The notes under the pieces: generated by a model
Told to the model about the DNA's origin: nothing
Database searches by the model: none
Seen by the model: the letters and a program-made list of their open reading frames with translations, nothing else
In this document: piece after piece, positions 15,653 to 24,486 of the stretch
Layout: every line of letters starts with the position of its first letter
Position numbering within the stretch: the stretch's first letter is position 1
Source of the DNA: Pseudomonas migulae NBRC 103157
GTDB lineage: Bacteria > Pseudomonadota > Gammaproteobacteria > Pseudomonadales > Pseudomonadaceae
DNA length: 59,857 nucleotides
Assembly (NCBI RefSeq): GCF_002091715.1
Contig: NZ_BDAG01000043.1
Span: 1 to 59,857 of the forward strand
Direction: 5' to 3'
Translations under genes and position numbers: made by a program

Positions 15653-16777
15653 TCAGGGGCGATAGCTCGGATAGTCGGTGTAGCCCTTGTCGGTACCGCC
15701 ATACATGCTTGTCGGGTCGACCGGATTGAGCGGCCAGTCGTTGGCGATACGGGCGGGCAGGTCGGGGTTGGCGATGAAAGGACGACCAAACGCGATCAGA
15801 TCCCCCCAACCCGCCTGGATGACACGATTTCCGCGTTCAGCGGTGTACCTGCCGGCATAGAGAATCTTACCGCTGAAGATACTGCGAATATCTTCCCGGA
15901 ACGCTTCAGGTAGATCGGGTGCGTTCTCCCAGTCGGCCTCGGCGAGCGACAGGTAGGCGATACCCACTTCCTCGAGAATCTTCACCGCTTCGACATAGGT
16001 TTGATGGGGATCTTTCTCGACCAGGCCGAGGTAGACGCGATCTTCATCGGTGGTCGCGAAGAGCGGGGCGAAGCGAACGCCCATACGCTCCTTGCCAACG
16101 ACGCCAGCAACTGCCTGGGTGATTTCGCGCAGGAAGCGCAGTCGATTTTGCAACGAGCCACCATATTCATCATCACGCTGGTTTGTGTGGGCGGAAATGA
16201 ACTGGTTCACCAGGTAGCCATTCGCGCAGTGCAGCTCCACCCCGTCGAACCCAGCGTCCAGGGCATTGCGGGCCGCCTGGGCATAGAGCTGGACCAGTTC
16301 TTTCACCTCTGCGGTGGAAAGAGCGCGCGGGGTCGATGGATCCGCCAGTGCACCCGTGCCAGGGCCGGTCTCGATGAATACCTTGACGTTGTCCGCCTTT
16401 ATGGCTGACGGCGCGACCGGCGCTTCACCGCCGGGCTGCAAGGACATGTGCGACACGCGGCCGACATGCCAAAGTTGAGCGAAGATCACACCCCCTTCGG
16501 CGTGAACGGCGTCGGTGATTTTGCGCCAGCCTTCAATCTGCTCGGCGCTATGAATGCCGGGAGTCCAGGCATAGCCCTGTCCACGAGGCTCGATCTGGGT
16601 GCCTTCGGTCACCATGAATCCCGCGCCAGTACGCTGGCGGTAATACGTGGCCATGAGATCGTTCGGAATGTTGCCAGGCTGAGAGCTACGCGAACGGGTA
16701 AGTGGTGGCAAAACGATTCGATTCTTGAGGGTGTAGGGCCCCAGCTGTGCGGTTTTGAAGAGCGCGGACTGTGTCAT
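15653..16777 (-). CDS. Old Yellow Enzyme alkene reductase (NemA/XenB type)
   Basis: A 374-residue FMN ene reductase of the classical OYE class: YTLKNRIVLPPLTRSRS, QLWHVGRVSH, and His183-x-x-Asn186 in GVELHCANGYLVNQF (the HxxN pair), with a GWGDLIAFGRPFIANPDLPA C-terminal FMN-binding region. It reduces nitrate esters, N-ethylmaleimide, nitroaromatics or enones with NAD(P)H. ATG 16777 follows CAGGTAA; an ATG five codons upstream overlaps that ribosome site and is less likely. The ArsR-like gene lies downstream. A broken copy of its C-terminus is at 4660-4825. Confidence 0.9.
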   Translation of the reverse strand: MTQSALFKTAQLGPYTLKNRIVLPPLTRSRSSQPGNIPNDLMATYYRQRTGAGFMVTEGTQIEPRGQGYAWTPGIHSAEQIEGWRKITDAVHAEGGVIFAQLWHVGRVSHMSLQPGGEAPVAPSAIKADNVKVFIETGPGTGALADPSTPRALSTAEVKELVQLYAQAARNALDAGFDGVELHCANGYLVNQFISAHTNQRDDEYGGSLQNRLRFLREITQAVAGVVGKERMGVRFAPLFATTDEDRVYLGLVEKDPHQTYVEAVKILEEVGIAYLSLAEADWENAPDLPEAFREDIRSIFSGKILYAGRYTAERGNRVIQAGWGDLIAFGRPFIANPDLPARIANDWPLNPVDPTSMYGGTDKGYTDYPSYRP

Positions 16778-16792
16778 TTCATTTACCTGCAT

Positions 16793-17334
16793 ATATAGAA
16801 ATATCGATGTATTACGCTAAATGGATGCGGATCCACGGGATCAGAGCAAACCGTAAGGCGCTTCGTTGAGGTGTTCACCCACATCTTCTGCATTTGGCGC
16901 TTCCTGAGATACGGGGGGTGGCTTCGAACTCAGACTATTTGCGATATCTAGATATGTCAATAACTAGTTTTTTCTTTCTCAATTTGGTCAGCTATCGCAG
17001 GTTGCTCAGAGAGATACTGATCAATGCTGCGCAAAAGATGATGTGTTGGGATGCGATCTTCCATCCGGATATCCACTGTATTTGCGCTGCTGGTTCAGGT
17101 AGTAGTCGTCCTAGGCGCGGGCCTGGAGTCCGACGCGCCAGTACTGGTCAAGCTGCACGTCGGTGCCGAGGTAGGTATGTCCTTTTCTACCGGTCGGGGA
17201 CCATGCACCTCGGGGTGCATTTGAAAGTGTCCCTTGGAAGGCATACGATCGAGGATGAGGCAGTTTACAGGCAAGCTACAGCGCCGCCACGGTGACACCA
17301 CGCCGAATGCGGTCAGCAGACCGGGAGGCGTTAC
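16793..17334. other. Gap of about 540 bases, mostly unassigned
   Basis: Contains the perfect palindrome at 16944-16955. Two leftward snippets look like gene tails: APNAEDVGEHLNEAPYGLL with a stop (about 16841-16900), and TYLGTDVQLDQYWRVGLQAR A with a stop (about 17115-17175). I cannot assign either. A rightward 133-codon frame (16894-17295) has no family resemblance and abrupt composition changes, so I do not call it a gene. Confidence 0.4.
16944..16955. promoter_or_regulatory. Perfect 12-base palindrome ATATCTAGATAT
   Basis: The core is embedded in GCGATATCTAGATATGTC. It lies about 165 bases before the OYE start and shares GCGATAT with the palindrome at 15505-15518 upstream of the ArsR-like gene. 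It could be an ArsR-type operator or a remnant promoter site. Confidence 0.45.
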
Positions 17335-18150
17335 TTGAAGTGCACAACTGATATGCCCGCTAGCGTCATCACAAAACTCACCTACCTGGTCAAGCACGAT
17401 GCGAAGCCCTATGTGCATACCGAGGCTCTGACCGGTAACAGTGAACCGCACTACTTTGCTGAGCAGGAGGAGCGCGAGGTCACGATACACAACGGTCGTC
17501 CGTTGGCAGACAGCCTTTCTCTGGACAAGCAGGGGTTTGAACTCCATCGGCGGGATACGGTGGTCGACGATCTCTACGACGATACCTCAGTGGAAAGCGT
17601 CTACTATGACGAGGTCAGAGCCTTGATCAAGGAGTTGACGGGCGCGAGCCGGGTCGTCATCTTCGACCACACCAGGCGCAGCGACGCCGAGCGGCGGGAT
17701 ATTCGCGGGCCAGCCAGCCGTGTGCATAATGACTACACAGACCGCTCGGGACCTGAGCGTATTCGCGACGTGCTGGGCCAGGATCAGGCCGCCGCACTGG
17801 TGTCGGTGGCCCAGATTAACCTCTGGCGCCCGATGAGCGGGCCCGTCAAGCGCTCACCGCTGGCGGTGCTGGATGCCTCGACGCTCGACCCCAATGACCT
17901 GCTGGCCACCGATTTGGTCTATCCGGATCGTATCGGTGAGATCTACCACCTGGCCTACAATCCGCAACAGCGCTGGTACTATTTTCCGGACATGCGCCGT
18001 GACGAAGTCTTGCTGATCAAAGGGTATGACTCACGTCACGACGGCCGTGCCCGCTTCACGCCCCATACCGCCTTCAAGGACCCCAATACGCCGCCGGGAG
18101 CCGCGCCGCGTGAGAGTATCGAAGTTCGCACCCTGGCCTTCTTTGATTAG
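17335..18150 (+). CDS. CmcJ/NvfI-family oxygenase-like protein
   Basis: A 271-residue protein matching the CmcJ/NvfI/asaB group, related to Fe(II)/2-oxoglutarate dioxygenases. Visible motifs are the His131-x-Asp133 pair in SRVHNDYTDRSG, the distal His244 in ARFTPHTAFKDP, and the arginine-rich APRESIEVRT end. CmcJ helps 7-methoxylation in cephamycin synthesis, and fungal relatives act in meroterpenoid and gliotoxin-like pathways. No biosynthetic partners are seen here. The start is probably TTG 17335, six bases after GGGAGG; ATG 17353 (MPASVITK) is the alternative but has no ribosome site. Role unknown. Confidence 0.78.
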   Translation: MKCTTDMPASVITKLTYLVKHDAKPYVHTEALTGNSEPHYFAEQEEREVTIHNGRPLADSLSLDKQGFELHRRDTVVDDLYDDTSVESVYYDEVRALIKELTGASRVVIFDHTRRSDAERRDIRGPASRVHNDYTDRSGPERIRDVLGQDQAAALVSVAQINLWRPMSGPVKRSPLAVLDASTLDPNDLLATDLVYPDRIGEIYHLAYNPQQRWYYFPDMRRDEVLLIKGYDSRHDGRARFTPHTAFKDPNTPPGAAPRESIEVRTLAFFD

Positions 18151-18291
18151 GTTTTTGCCGCTTGGCGCGGGCCTCCCGCCGCGCGGTGTTTGCCTCCGTG
18201 CTTTCCAGGCGACCACCCGCTTTGGTTGGTAGGGATGTATTGATGTGCGCGGATAGCTGATCCACCCGTGATATGGCCTAACTTTAAAGAT

Positions 18292-19392
18292 TCAACGATA
18301 CCGGAAGTTTAGTAAAACATAACAGATCATGGTTGCTGTCAGGCCGACCAATATGTACTCGACGCGGGGTAGGAATATAACCAAACCACCTAGAGAAAAC
18401 ACGATCAAGGTGTTTTGTAGTATGTATTTCCTTATTTTAGGTACCGCTATGAAGTAGCCATATTGCTTGCCTAAGAAAAATAAGGCCATGCCGATGATTG
18501 ACGTAATCTGGAAATCGCGCATCGCAATGTCATTCAGGATCGCATGCCTGATCAAATTTGCGAGAAGTGCTAGCCCCATAAATAGAAAAAGGTGCGAGTA
18601 GATTAAGGAGTGTCCACTCATACTACTTTCATTTTTGCTCAGTAGGTAAAAGCTATCAAAATAGATCCACCAGATACTGCAAATCATGATGAATCCGGTG
18701 ATTGCCGCCGTCACATTATAACGATCCCATTGAATGTCAGATAAACCTCCAGAAAGACTGATCACTGACTCACCCAACAAGATGAGGGTGAGCAAGCCTA
18801 TGCGTTCAACCAAGTGTTCTGTATGGGCTGGCAATGGCTTGAGTTTAGTCCAGAAAAATACAGGAAACAGAATATCGAGAATAATTCCAACATAAGCGAC
18901 AAGGTAACGCACGGGCGGGTCAAAAATAACCGATGAGAGACTAATGACTGCGCTGATTAACAGGGCGAAGCCGAGCCTGGAGGAGAGCTCGCCGCGGGAA
19001 TCGAATTTACTTATGGACGAAATGTACATGATGCTGATGATGGCACGTATGCCAAAATAGCAGGCAATAATAAACGGGTAGTTTACTTCCAGGTCTTCCC
19101 CGATCCGTGCCGACAGCACAATGAGCAGGAGCATTATGAATAATGTTGCCAAACGGTGAAGATTGCTGTCTGTATCAAACCTGTTGGAGTAAATCGTGTG
19201 ACTGGACCAGATCCACCATAATGGAACAAAAAGCAGTAAAAATGTCCATAATTGCTCCTGTTCAAAATGGCCGTGATGAAGATGTCCGAGAGTGTGCGTA
19301 ACCTTGCCAATTGCAACAACAAAAATCAGGTCAAAAAACAACTCTAACCATGTGGCGTGTCGATTTTTTTCATAATACTTCAAAGATTTCAT
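18292..19392 (-). CDS. LtrA (low temperature requirement A) family membrane protein
   Basis: A 366-residue protein with about 10 hydrophobic helices. The family signature is clear at the N-terminus: ATWLELFFDLIFVVAIGKV, then LLLFVPLWWIWSSHTIYSNR F, and later ERIGLLTLILLGESVISLSG. LtrA was named for a Listeria gene needed at low temperature; biochemical function is not established. The gene is visibly more AT-rich than its neighbours, with many AAA, ATT and TTA codons, suggesting recent transfer. No operon partner. Confidence 0.85.
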   Translation of the reverse strand: MKSLKYYEKNRHATWLELFFDLIFVVAIGKVTHTLGHLHHGHFEQEQLWTFLLLFVPLWWIWSSHTIYSNRFDTDSNLHRLATLFIMLLLIVLSARIGEDLEVNYPFIIACYFGIRAIISIMYISSISKFDSRGELSSRLGFALLISAVISLSSVIFDPPVRYLVAYVGIILDILFPVFFWTKLKPLPAHTEHLVERIGLLTLILLGESVISLSGGLSDIQWDRYNVTAAITGFIMICSIWWIYFDSFYLLSKNESSMSGHSLIYSHLFLFMGLALLANLIRHAILNDIAMRDFQITSIIGMALFFLGKQYGYFIAVPKIRKYILQNTLIVFSLGGLVIFLPRVEYILVGLTATMICYVLLNFRYR

Positions 19393-19514
19393 TCGCTGCT
19401 GGCTCCGTGTGTACCTCTTTAATGTAGAAGGAAACTAACGGATAAGCGAACGGGTGGACGGGTATAGGCGTCAACCTTGGGGGGCGGTCGCAAAAACTGA
19501 GTGCAACACCTGAC

Positions 19515-19709
19515 CTAGTCCACCACCACGTCTGTTAGTACGGTCAATACAGAATCCAGCGTGCCATCGGGCCGATAGCAACATTGCGCACGGGCGGACC
19601 TTAGCGGGCAACTGGGCTGCTGTTCCGCCAACCATTCATTCAGCGCCTCGACCAGGACACGGGCCTCGACTATGGAATCTTCCGAGCTGTCAAAAATTAA
19701 CATCGCCAT
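19515..19709 (-). CDS. 64-residue conserved hypothetical protein, copy B
   Basis: Leftward frame MAMLIFDSSEDSIVEARVLV, EALNEWLAEQQPSCPLRSAR, AQCCYRPDGTLDSVLT, near-identical to copy A at 12477-12671 but on the other strand. The GAGGACATAAAAA leader is conserved too. Function unknown. Confidence 0.6.
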   Translation of the reverse strand: MAMLIFDSSEDSIVEARVLVEALNEWLAEQQPSCPLRSARAQCCYRPDGTLDSVLTVLTDVVVD

Positions 19710-19753
19710 TTTTTATGTCCTCGGTTCGCTGGGCTGATATTTTCGTGCCGCTG
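19515..19753 (-). repeat. Inverted duplicate segment, copy B
   Basis: About 239 bases that pair with 12434-12671 in inverted orientation, covering the small ORF and some 45 bases of leader. Flanking sequences beyond the repeat are unrelated. The pair could mediate inversion of the intervening 7 kb by homologous recombination. Confidence 0.8.
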
Positions 19754-19911
19754 CTTTATGAGCGATGCTTATCGCTGGCAGCACCTGGATTCTTCAATCT
19801 CCCGTATTGAAATATTATCGAATACACACCTGGTAAGCTGCGAAATGGGGGACGTTCGCCCTCGGCTACGGTGTGAGTGATGCCAAGCGGTTTCACTATC
19901 TAGCGATTTCG

Positions 19912-20439
19912 TCAACTTACTAACGAAAGCTCAATCATCTGACTCATCTCGGTGAACTCTGGAGCCCCGTCATAGCGAAGCCCGTCAATGTAAAACGCTG
20001 GGGTGCCATTCACGCCGCTTCGTACGCCGCCATTAAAATCGGATTGTATTTTGGGTATGTAAGTATCGTCTTGCATAGCAAGAACGAGTTCTTCGCTGGA
20101 GAGGCCGTGTTTTAGAACGATGGCCCGAAACAGCGGCAGGCCTAATCGATCCTGATTTTCATACAATTCGTCGTGAGCCTCCCAGAAGAACCCTCGACTC
20201 CCGGCATACTCAGCGGTGACAGCTGCAGCCATCGCATGCGGGTGAGCGGTGGTCAGTGGAAAGTTACGGAATACGAATTGCAGATCATCGCGAAAATGCT
20301 GCTGTAGCTTTTTGACGACCCAATACGCTAAACCGCAGTAGGGACATTCATAGTCGCCAAATTCCACCAAGGTGACTTTGGCATGCGCACTTCCCTGGCG
20401 ATGGTCGTTGGCACTTACCGGCACTTTGAGAGTGGCCAT
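19912..20439 (-). CDS. DsbA-family thioredoxin-fold protein (cytosolic)
   Basis: A 175-residue protein with the active site Cys32-Pro-Tyr-Cys35 in FGDYECPYCGLAYW and the cis-proline loop SGVNGTPAFYIDG. No signal peptide, so unlike periplasmic DsbA it probably works in the cytoplasm as a disulfide oxidoreductase or Na+/H+-antiporter-type DsbA-like domain. It follows the peroxiredoxin gene by 11 bases on the same strand and may reduce or repair with it. Both diverge from the ClpG-type gene. The grouping recalls Pseudomonas heat- and oxidant-tolerance islands; that comparison is inference. Confidence 0.87.
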   Translation of the reverse strand: MATLKVPVSANDHRQGSAHAKVTLVEFGDYECPYCGLAYWVVKKLQQHFRDDLQFVFRNFPLTTAHPHAMAAAVTAEYAGSRGFFWEAHDELYENQDRLGLPLFRAIVLKHGLSSEELVLAMQDDTYIPKIQSDFNGGVRSGVNGTPAFYIDGLRYDGAPEFTEMSQMIELSLVS

Positions 20440-20450
20440 GTGATCACCTG

Positions 20451-20993
20451 TTAATTTTTGGTTAGCGTGCTTTGTGGCGAATTCGCCAGAGCATCCAGCG
20501 CGTCCAGAATGCCGTCCGCCCCAGGGTTGATTGCCATTGGTGAGATGTAGCTCCAGGCGATCACTCCCTCCTTGTCAATCACGAACAGTGCCCGCTTACA
20601 AACTCCCAAGGGGGAGTCGTACGCTCCATACTGTCGCGCCACAGCACCTTTGGGCTCGAAATCGGCCAGCAGGCTGAAGTGAAAATTCCGGTCTTTGGCG
20701 AAGGCCTGATGACACCAGGCGCTGTCAACCGAAATACCCAGTAGCGTCGCACCGTATTCTCTGAATGTGGGTAGCAACTGGTTGTATAAGGTCAGCTGGT
20801 CACCACAAACCGCACTCCAGTCAGCGGGATAAAACGCCAGTATCACGGGATTTCCCTTTAGCTCGCGCAGCGATAGCTGCTGATCAGGGGTCGCGTACAG
20901 CGTGAAGTCGGGCGCGACAGTGCCGGCTGACAGCGGCCCCTGAGCCAGGTCGTCATTCGTTTTTTTTGCATCATCCAATTCTGAGGTGTTCAT
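20451..20993 (-). CDS. Peroxiredoxin (AhpC/TSA, 2-Cys type)
   Basis: A 180-residue thioredoxin-fold peroxidase. The peroxidatic site is Pro56-x3-Ser60-x2-Cys63 (FYPADWSAVCGDQ), and a candidate resolving Cys is in SPLGVCKRALFVID. It reduces hydrogen peroxide or organic peroxides in the cytoplasm. The N-terminal 20 residues are polar with no export signal. First gene of a two-gene leftward operon with the DsbA-like protein. Confidence 0.88.
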   Translation of the reverse strand: MNTSELDDAKKTNDDLAQGPLSAGTVAPDFTLYATPDQQLSLRELKGNPVILAFYPADWSAVCGDQLTLYNQLLPTFREYGATLLGISVDSAWCHQAFAKDRNFHFSLLADFEPKGAVARQYGAYDSPLGVCKRALFVIDKEGVIAWSYISPMAINPGADGILDALDALANSPQSTLTKN

Positions 20994-21081
20994 TGCTTGA
21001 GCCCTGATAGAAAGGTGGTTGGGGTCTACTCAGGGGGATACGACTTGGCCGGCGGGATAACTCCATCCGCCATCAAGGGAT

Positions 21082-21213
21082 TTATAACGGCAACGATGCC
21101 TCGATCTCAGCCTGAGCCTGAGTGTTTTCGGCAGTGAGACGTTCACGTTCCACGTCCAGAAGCACGACGATGTCCGCCGTGCTTTCGCGGTATTTGACTG
21201 AGGGCCAGGAGGG
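21082..21213 (-). pseudogene. C-terminal ghost of an outer-membrane efflux factor
   Basis: Leftward frame reads VKYRESTADIVVLLDVERER then LTAENTQAQAEIEASLPL and a TAA. This matches the last coiled-coil repeat of TolC/OprM-type outer membrane factors (YREG..DYL.VLDAQR.L..AE..L.Q). No upstream part remains. It suggests a lost RND or HME efflux operon in this island. Confidence 0.5.
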
Positions 21214-21729
21214 TAGAGCGGCGGCAGGATTCGCTCTGGCTCACCAATGACTATAGTCGTTGTTATCGCTTGCCGTAGTCGCTGAACGCGTTTTCGGTTT
21301 CCTTAGCAAGGCCTCGCGGGCTCGTTCTGTTGCCCATCCGCCTTCACCGTAAACGCCCGGTCATCTCATTGCTGATCGATTCGCCCCTGCGAATTCGGAC
21401 ATCGAAGAAGCGTTGCTCGATCACTCTGGTGATTCCATAGCCTCAATTGCTGATTAGCTGGTGTTTACCACTGGCGGTATTTTTGATCATGAATTTATCC
21501 GACGTCGTTCGTCGGTATTCTGAGTCGCCCATAGCGTGTTTTGATGAGATCCGACTATCTTGATTGGATGGCGTCGTCTGTCGTGACTGCCATTCTCTGC
21601 AACATAATCGTCTTCTTGAACAAGCTCAGCGTAATGCGGATCTCATGTCCCAGCTTCTTGAGCATCGTTTACAGGGAAGTAGATCCATCTGAATGAGTTC
21701 GTGTTATCCACCTTTGGAGACAACTCATC
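21214..21729. other. Intergenic stretch before the ClpG-type gene
   Basis: No intact gene. A leftward snippet ERAREALLRKPKTRSATTAS then DNNDYSHW and stop (about 21247-21340) looks like another gene tail, family unknown. CTTGAA at 21615-21620 is a possible heat-shock -35 element for the downstream gene, but no good sigma-32 -10 follows. The last 60 bases contain TTTGGAGACAACTCATC before ATG 21730. Confidence 0.35.
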
Positions 21730-24486
21730 ATGGCTACTCTCTGTGAAATATGTAATGCGAGACCAGCGGTTGCGCGCGTGACCGTATCGCAAAATGGCCA
21801 AGCCAGGACAATGTCCGTTTGCGACCACGATTACCGTCAACTCCTACGTCATCAAAGCATGTTGAATCCATTCGACTCTCTGCTGGGCGGGGGGGTGTCT
21901 CGCTTTTTCGACAGCATGGGTGGCGCAAAGGATCAGGGGGGCGATGACTTCAGGCTCTCTGCGCAAGTACCTCGAGAATCTGTCGATGCAACCGATGCAT
22001 TCAGTTCCCAGACGCTCGAAATCCTGCAGCGCGCAGGAGAGAAAGCCCATGAGCTGAACCGCAGCGATCTCGATACTGAGCATCTGTTGTACGTGCTGGC
22101 GGATACCGATGTTGGTGCGGCTTTGCTCAAGGAGCTGAAGCTTTCTCCGGACGATATCAAAGGCTACATCGATCAACATGCGCAGAGGGGCACTGCTGAG
22201 GTTTCGGTCGATCAGATGACCATTTCTCCGCGCTTGAAGAAAGCGTTCAATTTTGCATTCCAGGCATCTCGTGATTTAGGACATTCGTACGTTGGCCCGG
22301 AGCATTTGTTGATCGGGCTTGCCTCTGTACCGGAAAGTATCGCCGGGACTTTGCTTAAAAAATACGGCGTAACGCCTGAAGCCTTGCGGCAGAAGGTGGT
22401 CAAGGTGGTGGGTAAGGGCGCTGAGGATGGGCGAGTCGACACTCCCACGGGAACACCGACACTCGACAAATTCGGTCGCGACCTGACGTCATTGGCTCGT
22501 GAGGGCAAACTGGATCCCGTACTGGGGCGCGCGCAGGAAATCGAAAATACCATTGAGGTGCTGGCGCGGCGCAGAAAGAACAATCCGGTTCTTATCGGCG
22601 AGCCTGGCGTCGGTAAAACAGCCATCGTTGAAGGGCTTGCACAACGAATAGTAAAGGGCGATGTCCCTGAAATCTTGCGTGGCAGACGGCTTGTTGAAGT
22701 CAATCTGAACTCAATGGTTGCAGGCTCTAAATATCGTGGTGAATTCGAGGAGCGAGCCAAGCAACTGCTTGATGAAGTCGCCGCAAAAAGCTCGGAGCTT
22801 ATTCTGTTCATCGATGAGTTACACACGATCGTTGGCGCGGGGCAGGGTGGTGAGGAGGGCGGCCTGGATATTGCCAACGTACTGAAACCCGCATTGGCAC
22901 GCGGGGAGCTTAGTTTGATCGGTGCGACGACACTCAATGAGTATCAAAAGCACATCGAAAAAGACGCAGCGCTTGAACGACGTTTTCAGCCTGTGCTGAT
23001 AGCCGAGCCCACCGTTGAACAGACCATCATTATCCTGCGTGGGCTGCGCGATAAGCTTGAGGCTCACCATCAGGTCACATTCGCCGATGAAGCATTTGTG
23101 GCGGCAGCAGAGCTGTCGGATCGTTACATCACCTCGCGCTATTTGCCGGATAAAGCCATTGACCTGATCGATCAGGCAGCGGCCCGCGTTCGAATCAGTT
23201 CCTCCTCAAGGCCGGCTGGCATTCAGGAGCTGGAAGCCGAAATCACGCAACTTAAACGTGAACAGGATTATGCATCCTCCCGTAAACGTTTTGATGAATC
23301 CAAAGGCTTCGAAGAACGTATTGGTCAAAAACAAGCGCAACTGGGAGAGGAAACAGAAGCATGGGAGCGCAAGACAGGTTCCGAAACCCTTGAGGTGACC
23401 CTGGAGTCAATTGCCGAGGTGCTGTCCCGTCTCACCGGCATTCCTGTGACCGAGCTTACGCAGGAAGAGCGTCAAAAACTGTTGAATATGGAAGACACGT
23501 TGCGTGATCGGCTGGTCGGGCAGGAAGATGCCGTCCTCGCGGTCAGCGATGCCGTTCGTTTGTCTCGAGCCGGCCTTGGCCAGGCGAACAGACCTATTGC
23601 CACGTTTCTTTTTCTTGGCCCTACGGGCGTCGGCAAAACCGAACTTGCCAAAGCGTTGGCGGAAACGGTGTTCGGTGACGAGCAATCGATCATTCGTATT
23701 GATATGTCGGAGTACATGGAGCGTCATGCGGTTGCTCGGTTGATCGGTGCGCCACCCGGATACGTGGGATACGACGAAGGCGGTCAGTTGACAGAGCGTG
23801 TCCGCCGCAGGCCCTACAGTGTGATTCTGCTCGACGAAATCGAGAAGGCGCATCCCGATGTGAGCAACGTATTGCTACAGGTATTCGACGATGGGCGTCT
23901 CACGGACGGCAAGGGACGTGTTGTGGACTTCAGCAATACGATCATCATAGCCACCAGCAACTTGGGCTCTCCCGTGATCATGGAGAATCTTGAGCGCCCA
24001 GAAGATGAACGCCTTACGGATAAAGCGTTACGTGATGAATTAATGGGAGTCTTGAAAGGGCATTTTCGTCCCGAATTCCTGAACCGTATTGACGACATCA
24101 TCGTGTTCCATGCCCTTACTCGTGACAACATCCGGTCGATTGTGAGCATTCAGCTTGATCGGGTCATTCGAACCGCAGCTGCACAGAACATCACAGTGAA
24201 AATTGATGGTTCACTCATTGATCATCTGGCGGATGTTGGCTATCAGCCTGAGTTCGGCGCGCGCGAGTTGAAACGTCAGATTCGTCAGACCGTCGAAACG
24301 AGGCTTGCGAAGGAAATGCTCGCTGACAAGCTGAAAGCCGGCGACAGTGTTGAGTTGAGTTACGACAAAGGGCGTAGCGAAGTGATCTTCAATAAGATGG
24401 CGGTGGATGTACCCAAGGCCTCCGAAAAGAGTAGTCCACCCGAACCACCCGATGATCTTGCACCTATTGCGGCGACCGGGACTTAG
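21730..24486 (+). CDS. clpG: ClpG/ClpK-type AAA+ disaggregase
   Basis: A 918-residue Hsp100 protein. Residues 1-75 form an extra N-terminal domain with Cys5-x2-Cys8 and Cys31-x-His33, a likely zinc site. Two Clp-N repeats follow (about 85-225). AAA1 has GEPGVGKT (290-297) and LILFIDELHT; a short coiled middle region spans about 498-545; AAA2 has GPTGVGKT (630-637) and VILLDEIEKAHP. No IGF/IGL ClpP-docking loop is visible, which fits a stand-alone disaggregase rather than a protease subunit. ClpG/ClpK confers heat tolerance in Pseudomonas and Klebsiella, often on mobile islands. GGAG precedes the start. Divergent peroxiredoxin and DsbA genes and a distant hsp20 make a partial stress-tolerance set. 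Confidence 0.9.
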   Translation: MATLCEICNARPAVARVTVSQNGQARTMSVCDHDYRQLLRHQSMLNPFDSLLGGGVSRFFDSMGGAKDQGGDDFRLSAQVPRESVDATDAFSSQTLEILQRAGEKAHELNRSDLDTEHLLYVLADTDVGAALLKELKLSPDDIKGYIDQHAQRGTAEVSVDQMTISPRLKKAFNFAFQASRDLGHSYVGPEHLLIGLASVPESIAGTLLKKYGVTPEALRQKVVKVVGKGAEDGRVDTPTGTPTLDKFGRDLTSLAREGKLDPVLGRAQEIENTIEVLARRRKNNPVLIGEPGVGKTAIVEGLAQRIVKGDVPEILRGRRLVEVNLNSMVAGSKYRGEFEERAKQLLDEVAAKSSELILFIDELHTIVGAGQGGEEGGLDIANVLKPALARGELSLIGATTLNEYQKHIEKDAALERRFQPVLIAEPTVEQTIIILRGLRDKLEAHHQVTFADEAFVAAAELSDRYITSRYLPDKAIDLIDQAAARVRISSSSRPAGIQELEAEITQLKREQDYASSRKRFDESKGFEERIGQKQAQLGEETEAWERKTGSETLEVTLESIAEVLSRLTGIPVTELTQEERQKLLNMEDTLRDRLVGQEDAVLAVSDAVRLSRAGLGQANRPIATFLFLGPTGVGKTELAKALAETVFGDEQSIIRIDMSEYMERHAVARLIGAPPGYVGYDEGGQLTERVRRRPYSVILLDEIEKAHPDVSNVLLQVFDDGRLTDGKGRVVDFSNTIIIATSNLGSPVIMENLERPEDERLTDKALRDELMGVLKGHFRPEFLNRIDDIIVFHALTRDNIRSIVSIQLDRVIRTAAAQNITVKIDGSLIDHLADVGYQPEFGARELKRQIRQTVETRLAKEMLADKLKAGDSVELSYDKGRSEVIFNKMAVDVPKASEKSSPPEPPDDLAPIAATGT

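Noticed and set aside
16894..17295. Rightward frame of 133 codons
   Set aside because: No family resemblance, no ribosome site, and it crosses a palindrome and tails of leftward remnants.
21615..21650. Sigma-32-type promoter before the clpG-type gene
   Set aside because: CTTGAA is present but the expected CCCCAT-type -10 is not found at proper spacing.
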